Under the pieces are notes generated by a model, which had not been told where the DNA came from, ran no database searches, and worked only from the letters and a program-made list of their open reading frames with translations. Made by a program: the position numbers and the translations under genes. From NCBI GenBank assembly GCA_025200525.1, contig CM045761.1:139440223-139504222 (forward strand): a DNA stretch of 64,000 nucleotides, written 5' to 3'. Positions within the stretch are counted from its first letter, which is position 1. Every line of letters starts with the position of its first letter. Below are positions 35,974 through 47,532 of this stretch, one piece after another. Origin of the DNA: Camellia lanceoleosa. Lineage: Eukaryota > Streptophyta > Magnoliopsida > Ericales > Theaceae.

Positions 35974-35985
35974 ACTCTAATACCC
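35974..35985 (-). other. Degenerate primer-binding site of copy 3
   Basis: actctaatacccaag stands where gctctgataccaatt stands in copy 2, directly before the LTR start at 35990. It is an iMet site with several substitutions. Confidence 0.6.
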
Positions 35986-37344
35986 AAGTTGTAACGCCCT
36001 GAAATAATAGGCAATAGACCATCCATTATATACATTAAATAACTGAACTGACATGAGTAATTATCTTTCATTAATTTTAGTTGAGTTTACAAAAGAGTGA
36101 CATATGCAGATATACATTCATAAGCATATTCCTGAATCTATAGCATACGTTACAACAAGGGATAAGATATGAAAACAAAATAGATAATAAATGCCCTAAA
36201 GGCTTACAACTTTCCAAGACAGAGTTTGGTTACAGCAAAAGTGGACTTAAGCCCAATACAGTTAAAATCCTTGGCTTGTACAAAAACAAATATAGTAAAT
36301 ACACAAAAGAAACTTTTGCTCCAAGTCCTCCCAAGTTATTGCCTTGGCGGAAGCATATCATCAGTACTAGAAATGTTTTTCCCACATAGGGTGAGTCAAA
36401 ACCTAGTAAAACTAAACCAACACGGTGTATAAATCTCAACAAAGCTATAAGGTGGATGCATATGCAATTCACGTACCGAAAACATTTTATATCTCTTTCA
36501 AAATCATGCAATGCTGGGATAATATCATGATTCATAAAACACTCTTCTTTCAATGGAAACACAGGGCAGTTAGTCATATCTCAAGGAATCTCTAAAGTAA
36601 GGATCACATTTCACGGAAATTTCGTCCGCGGGAAACCGTAAACCAGCACCCATATAAACGTAGGCTATACAAGCACTACTATTGCCATTTTACAGATATT
36701 TCATCCGCATGATTAGCATCCAGGTATACGCGCGGTTTTCGAGACTTTCACCCTGGATACACAAGCCAACGTATTTGATGTAACAACCACTCCTTTCTAG
36801 ATTCACCCATTTCTTTAAAACAATATACAATTACAATGTATAATTATAAAATAATAGCCAATGCAAATGAATAAGAAATAGTTTCAATTCCCCTAATTCT
36901 CATGCAATTTCTACAACAATCATAACTATCCTTCACCGATAGCCCAAAACCGATATTTCTAAACAGATAATTAATATTCCATAAAAATAAACTTTCCAAA
37001 TTTCAAGAGGTGGATGATGATACATATCTAACTCTACCATCATCATCAATACCAATCCAATTTCATAATTTCAACCTCAATTTCATTATTTATACAAGAT
37101 CAATATTTGAGGCATTTATGATAAAATTCCTTTTCTTTCCAAAATCAATCCTAAGTATTAAAATCAACCATTTCTTCCCAACTCAATATTATTTCCAACA
37201 TCAAAATCATTTCCAAGAATCCATGTGAAAAACTCCTCTTTTGTTTTTTCCCTAAAACCCTAGATTTGTTCTAAATCTTTCAAAATCTCAATATTGATTA
37301 GAAATAACAAATAGCCAAGTTAAAACTCATAAAAAGAGTAGGAC

Positions 37345-37346
<2 letters not shown>

Positions 37347-37381
<35 letters not shown>
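37347..37381. repeat. GA microsatellite
   Basis: (GA)n of about 35 bp, just before array E. Confidence 0.95.
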
Positions 37382-37383
<2 letters not shown>

Positions 37384-37488
37384 TGAGTCTTAGAGAGAGG
37401 GTCTCAACTTAAGGTTTTGAAATATTTAGAGAGAGAGATGAAAAAGTGATATAAAAAATGACTTTTACGGACTGATAAACGCGTAGAC

Positions 37489-37778
37489 CGCTCGAGCGCA
37501 AGAAGTGATGTTTGAGCGTATAGACACAAAAGATGTGACCACTCAAGCGCAAGAAGTCTTTGTTCAAGCGTGAAATATAAACTCCTAGTAGTTTTACAGA
37601 CAGAAAGCCAACTCTCGAGTGCAATAAGGGCCGCTCGAGCCAAGATCGCTCAAGTGTAAGAAGTTTCGCTCAAGCGAAGAATACCACTTCCTAGTAGTTT
37701 TACAAACTTGTAAAAGTATTAAGAGTTCACAAAGATCGCTTGAGCGCCAGCTTGAACGCAAGAAGTGACGCTTGAGCG
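37489..37778. repeat. CGCTCGAGCG palindrome array E
   Basis: Eleven sites. Pairs 37489/37509, 37540/37561, 37612/37632, 37647/37667 and 37749/37769 are spaced 20, 21, 20, 20 and 20 bp, with one extra site at 37737. The first three pair starts are 51 and 72 bp apart, as in array A (50, 71). The site at 37489 is perfect. The spacer often reads caagaag, shared with array A. Confidence 0.92.
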
Positions 37779-37972
37779 TAGGAGCAAAATTCTAGGCAAC
37801 GACAGTTTGAAAAAAAAAAAAGCTACTAACTTGTTCCAAACACGACCAACACAACCCAAAAGCCAAACTCAAAGGGGTATAAGAGGGAACAAGACATGAA
37901 TAACTATATAAGACAATGAAATCCTGATCCAAAATGTACAATGGGTCTCGTCTAAATCAGAGACACTATAGA

Positions 37973-40335
37973 CACACATCCATGCAAACAACACTACACT
38001 GGATTCCAAAGTTAGCAAGATATCTTTAACTGTCCACATCAATAATAATTTCACATCAACTCAAATAAACTCAGTCATCCAAACCAACTCAAAAATAAAA
38101 TAAAAAATAAAAATAAATAGCTATCATGGAAGATGATTTTGCCAACATACTCATTAGTGTGTGATTCGTCCCAATAAAATAAACTAAAATTCTAATGTGT
38201 ATTGTCTCTATTCAAATTCATGAACCAATTACTTTGGACATTATAATTTTAAATTTTGTAAGGTGTATGAACAAAATTTCACTTGCTATCTTTGCGAAAG
38301 AATTAGGAAGTATGCAAAAAAAACCAAAGAACAGCCACAACAATTCACCAACAATTGACGACAATATGTGATTTAAGCAAAACAAAAGTATGACAAAGTT
38401 TAAATTAAACAAAAATTAACAAAATTATTGCCAAAAAAAATTAGATAAAAAATTAGGACACTAAAATTAGATTTAAAGTACAAGTCAAAATTAAACAATG
38501 CCTTCAAATCAAAAAAGAGCAATGAATTCGAAAATATATAAAGAAATAATAATAAATAAATAAATAAACAAGGAATTTTAAAATGTAATTAGAGCACAAA
38601 AAATAGATTTAGGGCAGAGAGAGAGGACTCACCGTCGGTGATACAATACCGCACCATTACTTCGTCGCGGGTAGAATTGAACTCGCCGCCCGCTCCTTTT
38701 GCTTTCCAGCTAAGAGTTGTATTTGTAATTTGGAATAGATAAGGGGAAAATACAAGTCAGTGGGATTTTTCAAAATTAATTACATATTAATGATAAACTT
38801 TATAAATATTAATAATTAATATTATAAATTTTTCAATATATTTGAATTATTATTATTGTTATTTTAAAACCTACCGGACTGTAGATTCCCTGATAGATGA
38901 TGCACTGGAAATAAAATTGATAGGATTTTATTATTTACAAACTTCACCCATTATATTTTATAATTAAATTTGTACCCCTAAATTTTTTTGGGCCTTTTGT
39001 GTTGTGTGTTAAAACTAAAGAATATTGGGCTGGACTTCAATTTGGGAAACTTACTGATAAGTTTCATACACAAAGTTCATAATCAATTTAGTCCCAAAAT
39101 AAAATATTTGTACCAATTAGTCTTACATATTTTTAATTGTTACAAAAAAAGTTCTTTTTTGAAAAAAAAAAAATTTAAAGACGCTTGCATCCCACCACCA
39201 TCGGATTTCCGTTAGACGATCATCGGAGACTTGCCAACATCACTCGGAAGTCACTGGAATATCACCGAAAATTTGCCAGAGTATCGATGAAATGTTCTGA
39301 ATATCACCGGAAGTCGTCTGAATATCTAGAATATTTGCTGGACGTCAAGAATATCGCTGGAGACTCACCAGAATGTCTAGAATATTGCCAAAAAATAAAT
39401 AAACTGACAAATTAAAGGGAAAAAACATAGCAAAATATGCTAAATATTGATAAACTGAAAAAAGAAAAAAAATCTAAGAACAACAAGCAACAATAATGGA
39501 AAAATATATATGTCATTTTCAATTTTTGTAAGGTTCAAGCAAATAATCTCCAATATTGATCAAATTGAAAAGTAAGTTTTGAAATTGTAAAATGTTACAA
39601 TTTCAAAGCATGATTCAATTTAACATTTATTCTTATTAATCAAACTGAAAAATATGTTATGAAACTGTAAAATTTTATAGTTTTAAAGAATGATTCATTT
39701 CAGCACCAAAAAAATTGAAACTGTAAAATTTTACAGTTTTTACTGCCTGTAACTAAAATTTGAAAATAACTTGTTCAAAACATAAATATTTTCTCTATTA
39801 TAACAGAAAAATAGAAGTGTGTAGTACAGAAAAAGTAAAAAAATTGAGAGATCAAATGAAAGAGACATATATAGAAAGATGTTTTTACTCTGGCAACCAA
39901 TTTTTAGTTTAGATATAGCCGGATCTAATGTAGATCTACTCAGATATGATGTAGATCTGAGTAGATCTACATTAGACTTGAGTAGATCTACTCATCTTCT
40001 TCGGAAACTCATCTCTTTTGCCGTCAGTGAATGCAAAGTAAAGAGTTGATACTCGATGGTTGTCGATGAATCCCAATCAATGATGGTTGCCTCAATGACT
40101 GTAGATTAGAAAGAGAAAGAAAATAAGGAAAGTGTGGTCATGGTCGTGGTCGTGGTTGTCATCGATACCAAAGAAATAGAGATAAAGAGAAGAAGGAGTA
40201 ATGTGTAGGGAAAGATGAGAAGATAAATGAACATAAGACTTTTGGATCTATCCAAAAGATTTTTGGGATTAAGTAGAATATACACTTTTTAAAAAGGACT
40301 TATGGGTAATTTGCCCTTTCAATTTTAGGCTACTA
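37973..40335. other. AT-rich stretch between copy 3 and the Pack-MULE
   Basis: No gene apart from a possible orphan first exon (38633-38657). 39185-39415 contains irregular repeats of (t/c)c(a/g)gaatatc and ctggaatatcac with no matching protein family. 39530-39770 holds three inverted or direct copies of aaactgtaaaatttta(c/t)ag. 39905-39990 has a palindromic run of gatctac words. Confidence 0.4.
38633..38657 (-). pseudogene. Possible orphan first exon
   Basis: On the minus strand a GC-rich leader (38658-38720) is followed by ATG at 38657, nine codons' worth of sequence (MVRYCITD plus one base) and a strong donor GTGAGT (38627-38632). The layout is that of a 5' UTR plus short coding exon 1. 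Downstream sequence to the copy 3 LTR (37972) shows no second exon, so the remainder of the gene may have been separated or lost. Product not recognised. Confidence 0.3.
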
Positions 40336-40648
40336 ATATTACATGGGTAATTCTATTTGTACTCAACTATTAAGTCAGTACGTCCAACAAAAATTTTAAA
40401 ATTTTACTTCTTATTATATCCTAATGTAAATTTATTAATAAAAACAATACACATTAAACCTTAAAATAAAAATATTTTTTTTCTCATGATACGCCCTAAT
40501 TACTTATATATATTTTTTATATTCAAATCTCTTCATCTTCTTTTCAAAATTTTAATTATTATTTTGTTTTTTTTTTTTTGGTTGATAAATCAAAGTTTTA
40601 ATTATTTTTTATTCATCTTCGTCCTCACCATTATCATCAAGTAATGTC

Positions 40649-40771
40649 AGGGATCCCAAATGTTTTACCAACATTTTTACCAAATGTCTCACATGGGTGT
40701 GAGACCTACATGGAACCCACATGGTATGGGTTCCACTTGGTAGAAATGTTGATAAAACATTTGGGATCCCT
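40649..40771. mobile_element. MITE nested in the Pack-MULE
   Basis: Ends AGGGATCCCAAATGTTTTAC and, reversed, AGGGATCCCAAATGTTTTAT. The centre contains accaaatgtctcacatgggt, which also occurs in the MITE at 43751-43880. A target duplication is not obvious. Confidence 0.75.
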
Positions 40772-41022
40772 AAACTTTCTCTGTTTCTGATTGTGTTTTT
40801 ATTTACAAATAGAATAAAATTTAAATAAAATCAAACAATGAATGTGAATAATAATAATTTTTTTTAAGCAATTCATCACTCAATTATGTGTGTAATCAAC
40901 ACTTTATATCACCCGAAACAAAGTGTGATCGAATTTTATGTTCCTAAACACAGACATTCACTTGAACATCTCTTCTCTGCTCAAATTTTCATTTACAGCC
41001 ATTTGCAATATCAAGTCTAACA

Positions 41023-41341
41023 CCCCCTAGAAATTAGTGTTCATCCACAATTCCATACGCCTTACAACCTCAAATCTTCGATATCAAATCGTCTCCTTCG
41101 ACTATATAAAGCTTTGGATTTTTGCTAAATGTAATGAGTTTCCCTTTCCATGGCTCTTCACTTGGTACTGAAACCAACGCACCAAGAGCAACAGAGACCT
41201 CTATTAGAATGTCTTCCATACTACTCAATACATCACAGCCAGCTAGATAATTTTTTAACTTCCCCTTGTTGAATATATCATCCACCATTCTCTTCCACTG
41301 AAGCTCTGCAACTTGCCCTACATCATCAAACATGGAAGATA
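41023..41341 (-). pseudogene. DUF2828 (vWA-like) gene fragment, broken
   Basis: The minus-strand frame 41070-41333 reads QVAELQWKRMVDDIF, then KGKLKNYLAGCDV, then ALGALVSV, EEPWKGKLITFSKNPKL and EGDDLISK, the order found in plant DUF2828 proteins. A frame-shifted continuation VRRMELWMNTNF reaches a stop near 41023. In intact family members the CDVSGSM segment looks like a vWA metal-binding motif; here it reads CDVLSSM, so a key Ser is Leu. Both ends are truncated. The family's function is poorly known. It lies wholly within the Pack-MULE-like element, so it is a captured copy. Confidence 0.8.
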
Positions 41342-41571
41342 TTGTTTAAGAAATCTGTTTAAGAGTTTTTAAATGGTGGAATTTAATATTTTTGATTTAT
41401 TTATTATTTTGGTATATTATAAATTATTATTTTATCTTGAAGGGTAATTTGTAAAACGACATAGAATATATTGAGAATAAATTATAATTCTAAATAATTT
41501 AATAGAGAACACTAAGAAATTAAGCGTATTGAATAATTTTTTAAGTGCAAATAGAATCACCCATATTACAT

Positions 41572-41923
41572 TAGATTAAAAATATTTCGAGACCTAATTT
41601 TTGTAAGAATTTGCGGGCCCAAGATGGCCAGCCTTGAATGCTTCAAACGTAGGTTACCCTGATTGCTAGAGCAAACTAATGGCTCCAATGAGCCCAAAAA
41701 ATTCCAACAGTGATGTAATGATTATCTTTCATTCAAGCTTTAATTTCCTGCCCCACCTCCCAAAAAAGAAATCTATAATTTGAATCCATTTTTATTTGGT
41801 GTAAAAGAAAAAAAAATGACATGTTGAATAAATTGCTTAAGAAATGTTCAATATTGCATAAAAAGAAAGGTGTCGTAGTACGCTTTGACTTTCATATCAT
41901 TATTATGCCATTTCCATCATAAT
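41572..41923. repeat. Inverted duplication, left arm part 1
   Basis: Reverse complement of 63620-63940 and 62715-62788 (for example ctgattgctagagcaaact here against agtttgctctagcaatcag at 63828). The 9-bp Pack-MULE target sits at its left edge. No gene seen in it. Confidence 0.88.
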
Positions 41924-42939
41924 CCTATCGTGTTTAGGAAAAATATTTTCGGTAAAATCAATTTAATATAAATAAATAATAAAATAAAATATAAGAAATT
42001 TCTTATGAAAATTTTATAAATTTAATATAGATTGTGACCGACGCCTGTGTTTAAACACTATATTTTTAAGATTGAATTTTGCCCTCACCTCTAGTGCTTG
42101 CAATTACTGGACATCTTACCTTTAGGATACAACGATCACCCCACACAGAAATTGCACAACTTGTTGTGTATACAGCGAACCAATTTGTGTCATGCACTCT
42201 CTCTTATATACTCGACTAGACATAATGTATAAATCCTAAACAAACCTTAACTTATTCATCAAAGTTATAGGATGTGATGGTATTTATAGAAGTACTCGTG
42301 ACCTTTAAAACGGTTATGTCTCTTGGGTTCATATCCTTTCATACGAATAGACACCATGAAGGATTGCATCCTTTCATTCAAATGGAGTCAATTCTCATTT
42401 ACTTCCAAAATTTTCCAATAATCCCCCACATGAATAAAATTGACGACACAATGAAAATGAAATGCAAATACTAACAAAAAGAGTACAAAATGGAAATTTC
42501 CAACATTAGGATAGGTAATTTTTGGCTTTAAACCTTCCTTAGTGAAAGGCTATCGGACTTATTAACTAACTAGTGGACGTGATGCTTTGAACTGTTCAGT
42601 CGTTTATGTAAACCAAGACAATAGAATTCATACAAAATATCTCCAAACATAGCTTGGTTCATTTGGTTGTGCCCATTTTGGCCTTAGGTAATTCCTGATT
42701 TTCATGAGTGCTTTAGAGAATTCAATCTTATCAATTCTCCTAGAAGTGGCCACTTCACACTCAAATAGGTGATTCTTATTTCGAGTCTCTTAAATACTCC
42801 GCTTGAAAGATACCTCTCTAGTTTTTTCAAGATATAAGTAATCATAAAAGCATAACTTATCCTAATTCTCCTGCATACAACACATGTTGCAGATATCACT
42901 CTCATCATAGGAATGGATAGGAGATAGACTCCCTTATGC

Positions 42940-43092
42940 TGTGTTTGGTTGGTGGATTTAGAAATAGATTTGGAAAGAGACAGGGAAAAGATATGTGAAA
43001 CTAGGTGAAATTTAGGTATATTTTATTCACATTTCACCTATCTTTTCCATTTCCCTTTCCAAATTCCTCCTCAAATCCCCCAACCAAACACA
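42940..43092. mobile_element. MITE (TGTGTTTGGTTGG termini)
   Basis: A 153-bp near-palindrome: TGTGTTTGGTTGGTGGATTT on the left, AAATCCCCCAACCAAACACA on the right. The inner halves also pair (gatttggaaag / ctttccaaat, and ggtgaaattt / cacatttcacc). Confidence 0.8.
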
Positions 43093-43362
43093 ACGTTTGT
43101 GATTTCTAGTGAGTCATCAATAATTTGGTTGTCTCTTTGAACCTAGATCTTGGGATCTCTAGTTAGGTAAGTTGGGTTGCCATTATGGCGACTCAAAATT
43201 AACAAGTTTCAATCACATACCCTTCAACGAACTTTCTCTCATTTATTCTCTGGTCAAACAACCTTTTATTTAGCGGCCACTATTTTCTGTTTGACCTTCT
43301 TCTTTGTATATCATTGAGTAAGTTAGTGGATCCACTTATATTGTTTTCAAACAATACTCTAA

Positions 43363-43573
43363 GGCCATGTTTGTTTGGGCGGACTGGATTAACATTCCCA
43401 TGACTAATAGTCTTAGGACTACGAATTCGTTGGATTATGTATCCTATCTTAACTAATAATCAAGTTAAAAATAATTAATCCATACTTTAATTGTTTAACC
43501 AAACATCGGATTAACAATTTTATTGGACTATTAGTCCAATCCCAAACTCATGTCCACCCAAACAAACATGACC
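43363..43573. mobile_element. Tourist-like (PIF/Harbinger) MITE
   Basis: A 211-bp element with ends GGCCATGTTTGTTTGGGCGGA and, reversed, GGTCATGTTTGTTTGGGTGGA, flanked by TAA on both sides (43360-43362, 43574-43576). A 3-bp TWA duplication is the mark of PIF/Harbinger elements. Confidence 0.88.
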
Positions 43574-43750
43574 TAAGAGAAAATGTCTTACAATATTAAG
43601 TCTTTGAATACATCAAGACTTATCGTTATTCTATGCAACTCTCATAGTTAAAATTAATTAATGGACATAGAGATGTTCCCTAAGAGTTAACAAAGTCATT
43701 TTTGTTTTAACTCTAGCTTTGTCCTATAGAAAGAATTAGGATGGGTAATA

Positions 43751-43880
43751 CTAGAGATACCAAATTTTCTACCAAATAAATGACCAAATGTCTCACATGG
43801 GTGTTGGGTCCACAATTTGGTGGATCCCACACTCATGTGAGACATTTGGTCATTTATTTGGTAAAAAATTTGCGATCTAT
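43751..43880. mobile_element. MITE related to 40649-40771
   Basis: Inverted repeats with taccaaattttctacc at the left and ggtaaaaaatttgcgatct at the right. The inner portion accaaatgtctcacatgggtg is identical to the MITE in the Pack-MULE. Confidence 0.75.
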
Positions 43881-44432
43881 ATCATTTTCCAATTAGGATT
43901 CTTTGTGGACCTACCATTGGAACCATTACTTTAGTAAAATCCTCCAAGCACCGCCACATTTCAAGTACTCTAAGGAAAATTAATTTCCTTGATCGGATAT
44001 TACCACACGAAAATATCAATACACTTCCATAATTCTGATATAAATCAAAACATAATATCCATGACTTATTCACTATGATGTGCTCGAATAATAAAATTCT
44101 AAATCAAAATTTATGAACTAGAAAACCCAGAATAATTATGAAGTCAGAATTAATGCTTAAACAAAATCATATTCTCATAAAGATTTTGCTCAAGAACCAA
44201 ACAATTCAAAAACTTCATTTGATTGTATAAATCCCTACAATGTATTTAAGAAAAAATATTTGTACAATGCATTCACGAAAAAATACTTGTACCTCCAAAT
44301 TAATATTCAAACTCTTAATTTTGAGTACTTCTTATTCGAGTTTCTATGGCTAACTTGTCATAAATCTTGATTAGCAGATAATTTTGCTTCTCTTCCCCAC
44401 ATTTGTGATAATACGAAAATTAACACAAAAAA

Positions 44433-44907
44433 TAGCGGTGTAAATTTGGCTTGGCCTGGCCTATGTCGGGCCTCGCGGGCTCTCGCCAAAATTTGAGCCG
44501 GGCTGGGCCGGCCCACAGGCTAGAAAATTAGGCTCAAGCCTAGGCCCAAGGGGTATTCGAGCCTTGGGTGGGCCGGGTCGGTGGGCTCGGGCTTAGGCTG
44601 GGCTAGAACTTTTTTTTAAAATTTTTTTCTATTCTTTTCACCAAAATTTATTTTTTTTCCACTAAAAATAACACTGGGCCTCAGGTGGGCCTTGAGCCGG
44701 GCTTTGAGTGAGCCATGAGCGGGTCGATGGGTCGGGCCACAGGCCGGCCTAGGTGGGTTCGGCCGAGCTTCAAAATGATGGCCCAGGCTCAGGCCTAGGG
44801 TCTTGGGTTGGGCTTGGGCCTAACCGAGCCTAATCGGGGTAGGCCCACTCCGGGCCGCAGGCAGGCTTCAAGCCGCCCACAGATCGCGAGCCATTTTTAC
44901 ACTCCTA
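44433..44907. mobile_element. hAT-type MITE, GC-rich, 475 bp
   Basis: Ends TAGCGGTGTAAATTTGGCTT and, reversed, TAGGAGTGTAAAAATGGCTC. A perfect 8-bp duplication ACAAAAAA flanks it (44425-44432, 44908-44915), as expected for hAT elements. The interior is packed with gggc(c/t)(g/c)ggcc words in both orientations and has a central AT tract. No transposase. Confidence 0.92.
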
Positions 44908-47291
44908 ACAAAAAACATAACTAATTTTCAAACAAGTATCACTGTTACAACTATCAACACACACTCATGACAAATGTGTATTTGACGCAAGACATATATC
45001 TTACATCATTCCATCAGTTTTATCACGCATAAATAAACCCCACGAAGACTAACTACTCACTCTTAAATTACGGGTTTATACTAAACACAATATGCACTTT
45101 TTATGCTGTCAAAACAATTGGATACCTATTAAAGCATATAAAAGTAATTTTCAAATTGATTATTAACAAAATAATAATCAAAAACAAAAGTTTCATCAAT
45201 CCACTTCTGATTAAATGGAATGGCATCACTATTTAAACCATCATGTTTAAACTTTTCTAGTGTCAATGATCACTTTGACGTTGCAAGAATACAATTACCA
45301 CAAGCAAACGAAAGGTTATTTATAAAGGAAATATACTTTTCCATATAAAACCCTAAAGAAAACTCAACGGTAATGTCATCTTCACAATCACAAATTAATT
45401 AAAAATTTCATAAACTTTTAAATAAGATTTTATTTAAATCCCAAACATAGCATTGAAAAATTGGTCATATTTTTTTTTTTTTAAATTTTAAAAATGCCAT
45501 AGCAACATGATGTCATAAAAACTAATTCCAAATTAATTGAAAATACTCAAATTAATACACGCTCATTTACAGAGTCCACATATCAATTTATCATTTCCAA
45601 TAATATGAAGTTAATTTAACAAAAATAACATGAATTCACATCTGGACATACATATAATATGCATCATACAAAAGAACGGGTCGCATGAATAGATTAACAT
45701 ATATAAATTTATCACGCACAATACCACAAATTAAGATAAAAAAGTTCTCAAACCACAAACAAATTTGAGTGTAACTAAAATAACACAATTGTTTTTAATT
45801 TAAAACCAAAGAAGACAAGACACCATGAAATGGATTTAAAAGAAATTCGAAATTTGAAATTCCAAACACCACGAACAAAAAAGTCACTTCCTCGTGTGTA
45901 TTAACCATTGCCTACTGTTCGTAAAAGCATTACTTGTGACTTTATACTTTGTTCATAGTTGCAAATCAACAATACTCAAATCGATTACAGCAAATCATCT
46001 AATCAGAAAACAGCTAGATCAACACACAATTAGAATTTTTGGTTCAAAGAAAACTGTTTTTATAATATAAAATAATTCGAAATTTGTATAACAAATTACA
46101 CAGATGAAAACCAAATAAATTATACCCATTCATTCTAAAATTGTTCACAACTGATTAACAAAAATACAGAATACAAAGCCTGTTTCGCTCTCTCATGTAA
46201 GTGAACAATTGAACACAAACATTAGAAGATATCAGGATATCACAATTAAAAACCTGTATAAAACTTTATACAGACATACTAAATAAATAAACAGTTTTAG
46301 ACACAAACGGATTTAAACATAATATCGCAAGACGAAATAAAATGATGCATAAAGCAGAAAATCAATGTCTTAAAAGACAAGAAATTGATTCGGAAAGAAT
46401 GACAACCGAATTACTTCTATAGATTTTCCTTTTGGCCTATTGGTCTCTTAGTAAGGAAAAGAAAGAACAAGGTCCTATCTACAGCACATAATATGAAAGA
46501 AGAGTATCATACACACAATAGATATAAATTCTATTTCGAATAAATACTAGTAATCTTTAAAAATATGAAGAATATAAACACAGATTTAGTATTAATCATA
46601 ACACTGATAAAGAAACAAAGTCCATAAAATAATACCATATCAAGAGAACCAATATCCAGAGAACCAGAAATACTGACAAACAAATTATATAAATCTAGAA
46701 ACGAAAACAAATTTGATCGAGATTTGTGTTAGACACAATTTCAGATAAAAACCATCAACATTTATGGATTCTATTACTAGTGAATAAAATCAGACAATAC
46801 TGAAAGTTTTACTCTAAACAAGAAACATATTATGCAGAAAAACGATTTGCAAAAAATTAATTTAACCAAAAGAATTAATCGGTATCACTACATATAGGGA
46901 AAATTATGTCTTAAAATTGTAGGAAAAAATATTTTCGGTAAAATCAATTTAATGCAAATAAATAATCAAATAAAACAAAAGAAATTTCTTACAAAAATTT
47001 TATAAATTTAATATACATTGTGACTGAGGCTAATGTTTGAACTCTGTGTCTTGAAGACAGAATTTCGCCCTCGCCTCTGGTGCTTGCAATTAATGGACAT
47101 CCTGCTTCCAGGATACAACGATCAATTCACACAGAAATTACACAACTTTCTATGTATACAGCGAATCAATTTGTGCCATGCACTCTTTCTTATATACTCG
47201 ACTAGACATAATGTATGAATCCTAAAACAAATCTTAATTTATGCATCAAAGCCATGGAATGAGATGGTATTTATAGAAGTACTTTCCAACA

Positions 47292-47532
47292 CCTATATTC
47301 CAAATGTTTATCCAAATCAACCTAAAACAAAAGAATCTATTATTTTTTTAGAAATATTTAAAGTTTCAAAAAAAAAAAATTTTAAAAAAAAAATCATAAA
47401 ACTAGCAGAATTTTTTAATATAATTTTTTTTAAAATACTTTTTGCAAATTTAGTCTTACAATGTTTTTGTTCAAATTCATCAACTTCACATTTAAACCAA
47501 CTTCAAACCAATGTGTTGAGATGGAAAATGGA
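47292..47532. repeat. Inverted duplication, left arm part 2
   Basis: Reverse complement of about 62497-62712, for example ttcatcaacttcacatttaa against ttaaatgtgaagttgatgaa at 62533. It is cut by the assembly gap. Confidence 0.88.

Larger units (their letters stand above)
28600..37972 (-). mobile_element. Ty3/gypsy chromovirus-type element, copy 3
   Basis: Minus-strand element with 5' LTR at 35990-37972, gag start at 35580, then protease, RT, RNase H and integrase toward the left. The 3' LTR and the end of pol are missing; homology to copy 1 begins near 28610. Internal integrase sequence is also deleted (between 28816 and 28860). A solo LTR (32885-35544) and another insertion (about 31625-31990) interrupt gag. 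RT and RNase H are closer to copy 1 than to copy 2 by eye. Confidence 0.9.
35990..37972 (-). mobile_element. Copy 3 5' LTR
   Basis: Starts TGTAACGCCCTGAAAT. The right end is placed near 37972 by alignment with the end of the copy 1 LTR. It contains a GA microsatellite (37347-37381) and array E. The final about 190 bp after the array match 4400-4585. Confidence 0.8.
40345..41562. mobile_element. Pack-MULE-like element carrying a DUF2828 fragment
   Basis: A perfect 9-bp duplication ATATTACAT flanks it (40336-40344 and 41563-41571). The ends are inverted repeats GGGTAATTCTATTTG and, reversed, GGGTGATTCTATTTG. Subterminal sequence matches the MULE at 11424-12422. It holds a MITE (40649-40771) and, on the minus strand, a fragment of a plant DUF2828-type gene (41023-41341). 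Capture of host gene pieces by non-autonomous MULEs is the definition of Pack-MULEs. The inverted arm at 63900-63940 keeps the uninserted site. No transposase is present. Confidence 0.9.
41931..47291. mobile_element. Non-coding LTR retrotransposon (LARD-like)
   Basis: Direct repeats 41931-42420 and 46918-47291 begin with TGT(tt)AGGAAAAA-TATTTTCGG and share gtgcttgcaatta-tggacatc and tatactcgactagacataatg. The right LTR lacks about 120 bp near its end; its terminal TTTCCAACA corresponds to tttccaata at 42413. The internal 4.5 kb has no gag or pol reading frame. CCTAT occurs at 41924-41928 and directly after the right LTR (47292-47296), a possible target duplication. Several MITEs lie inside. 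It depended on other elements for movement. Confidence 0.75.
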
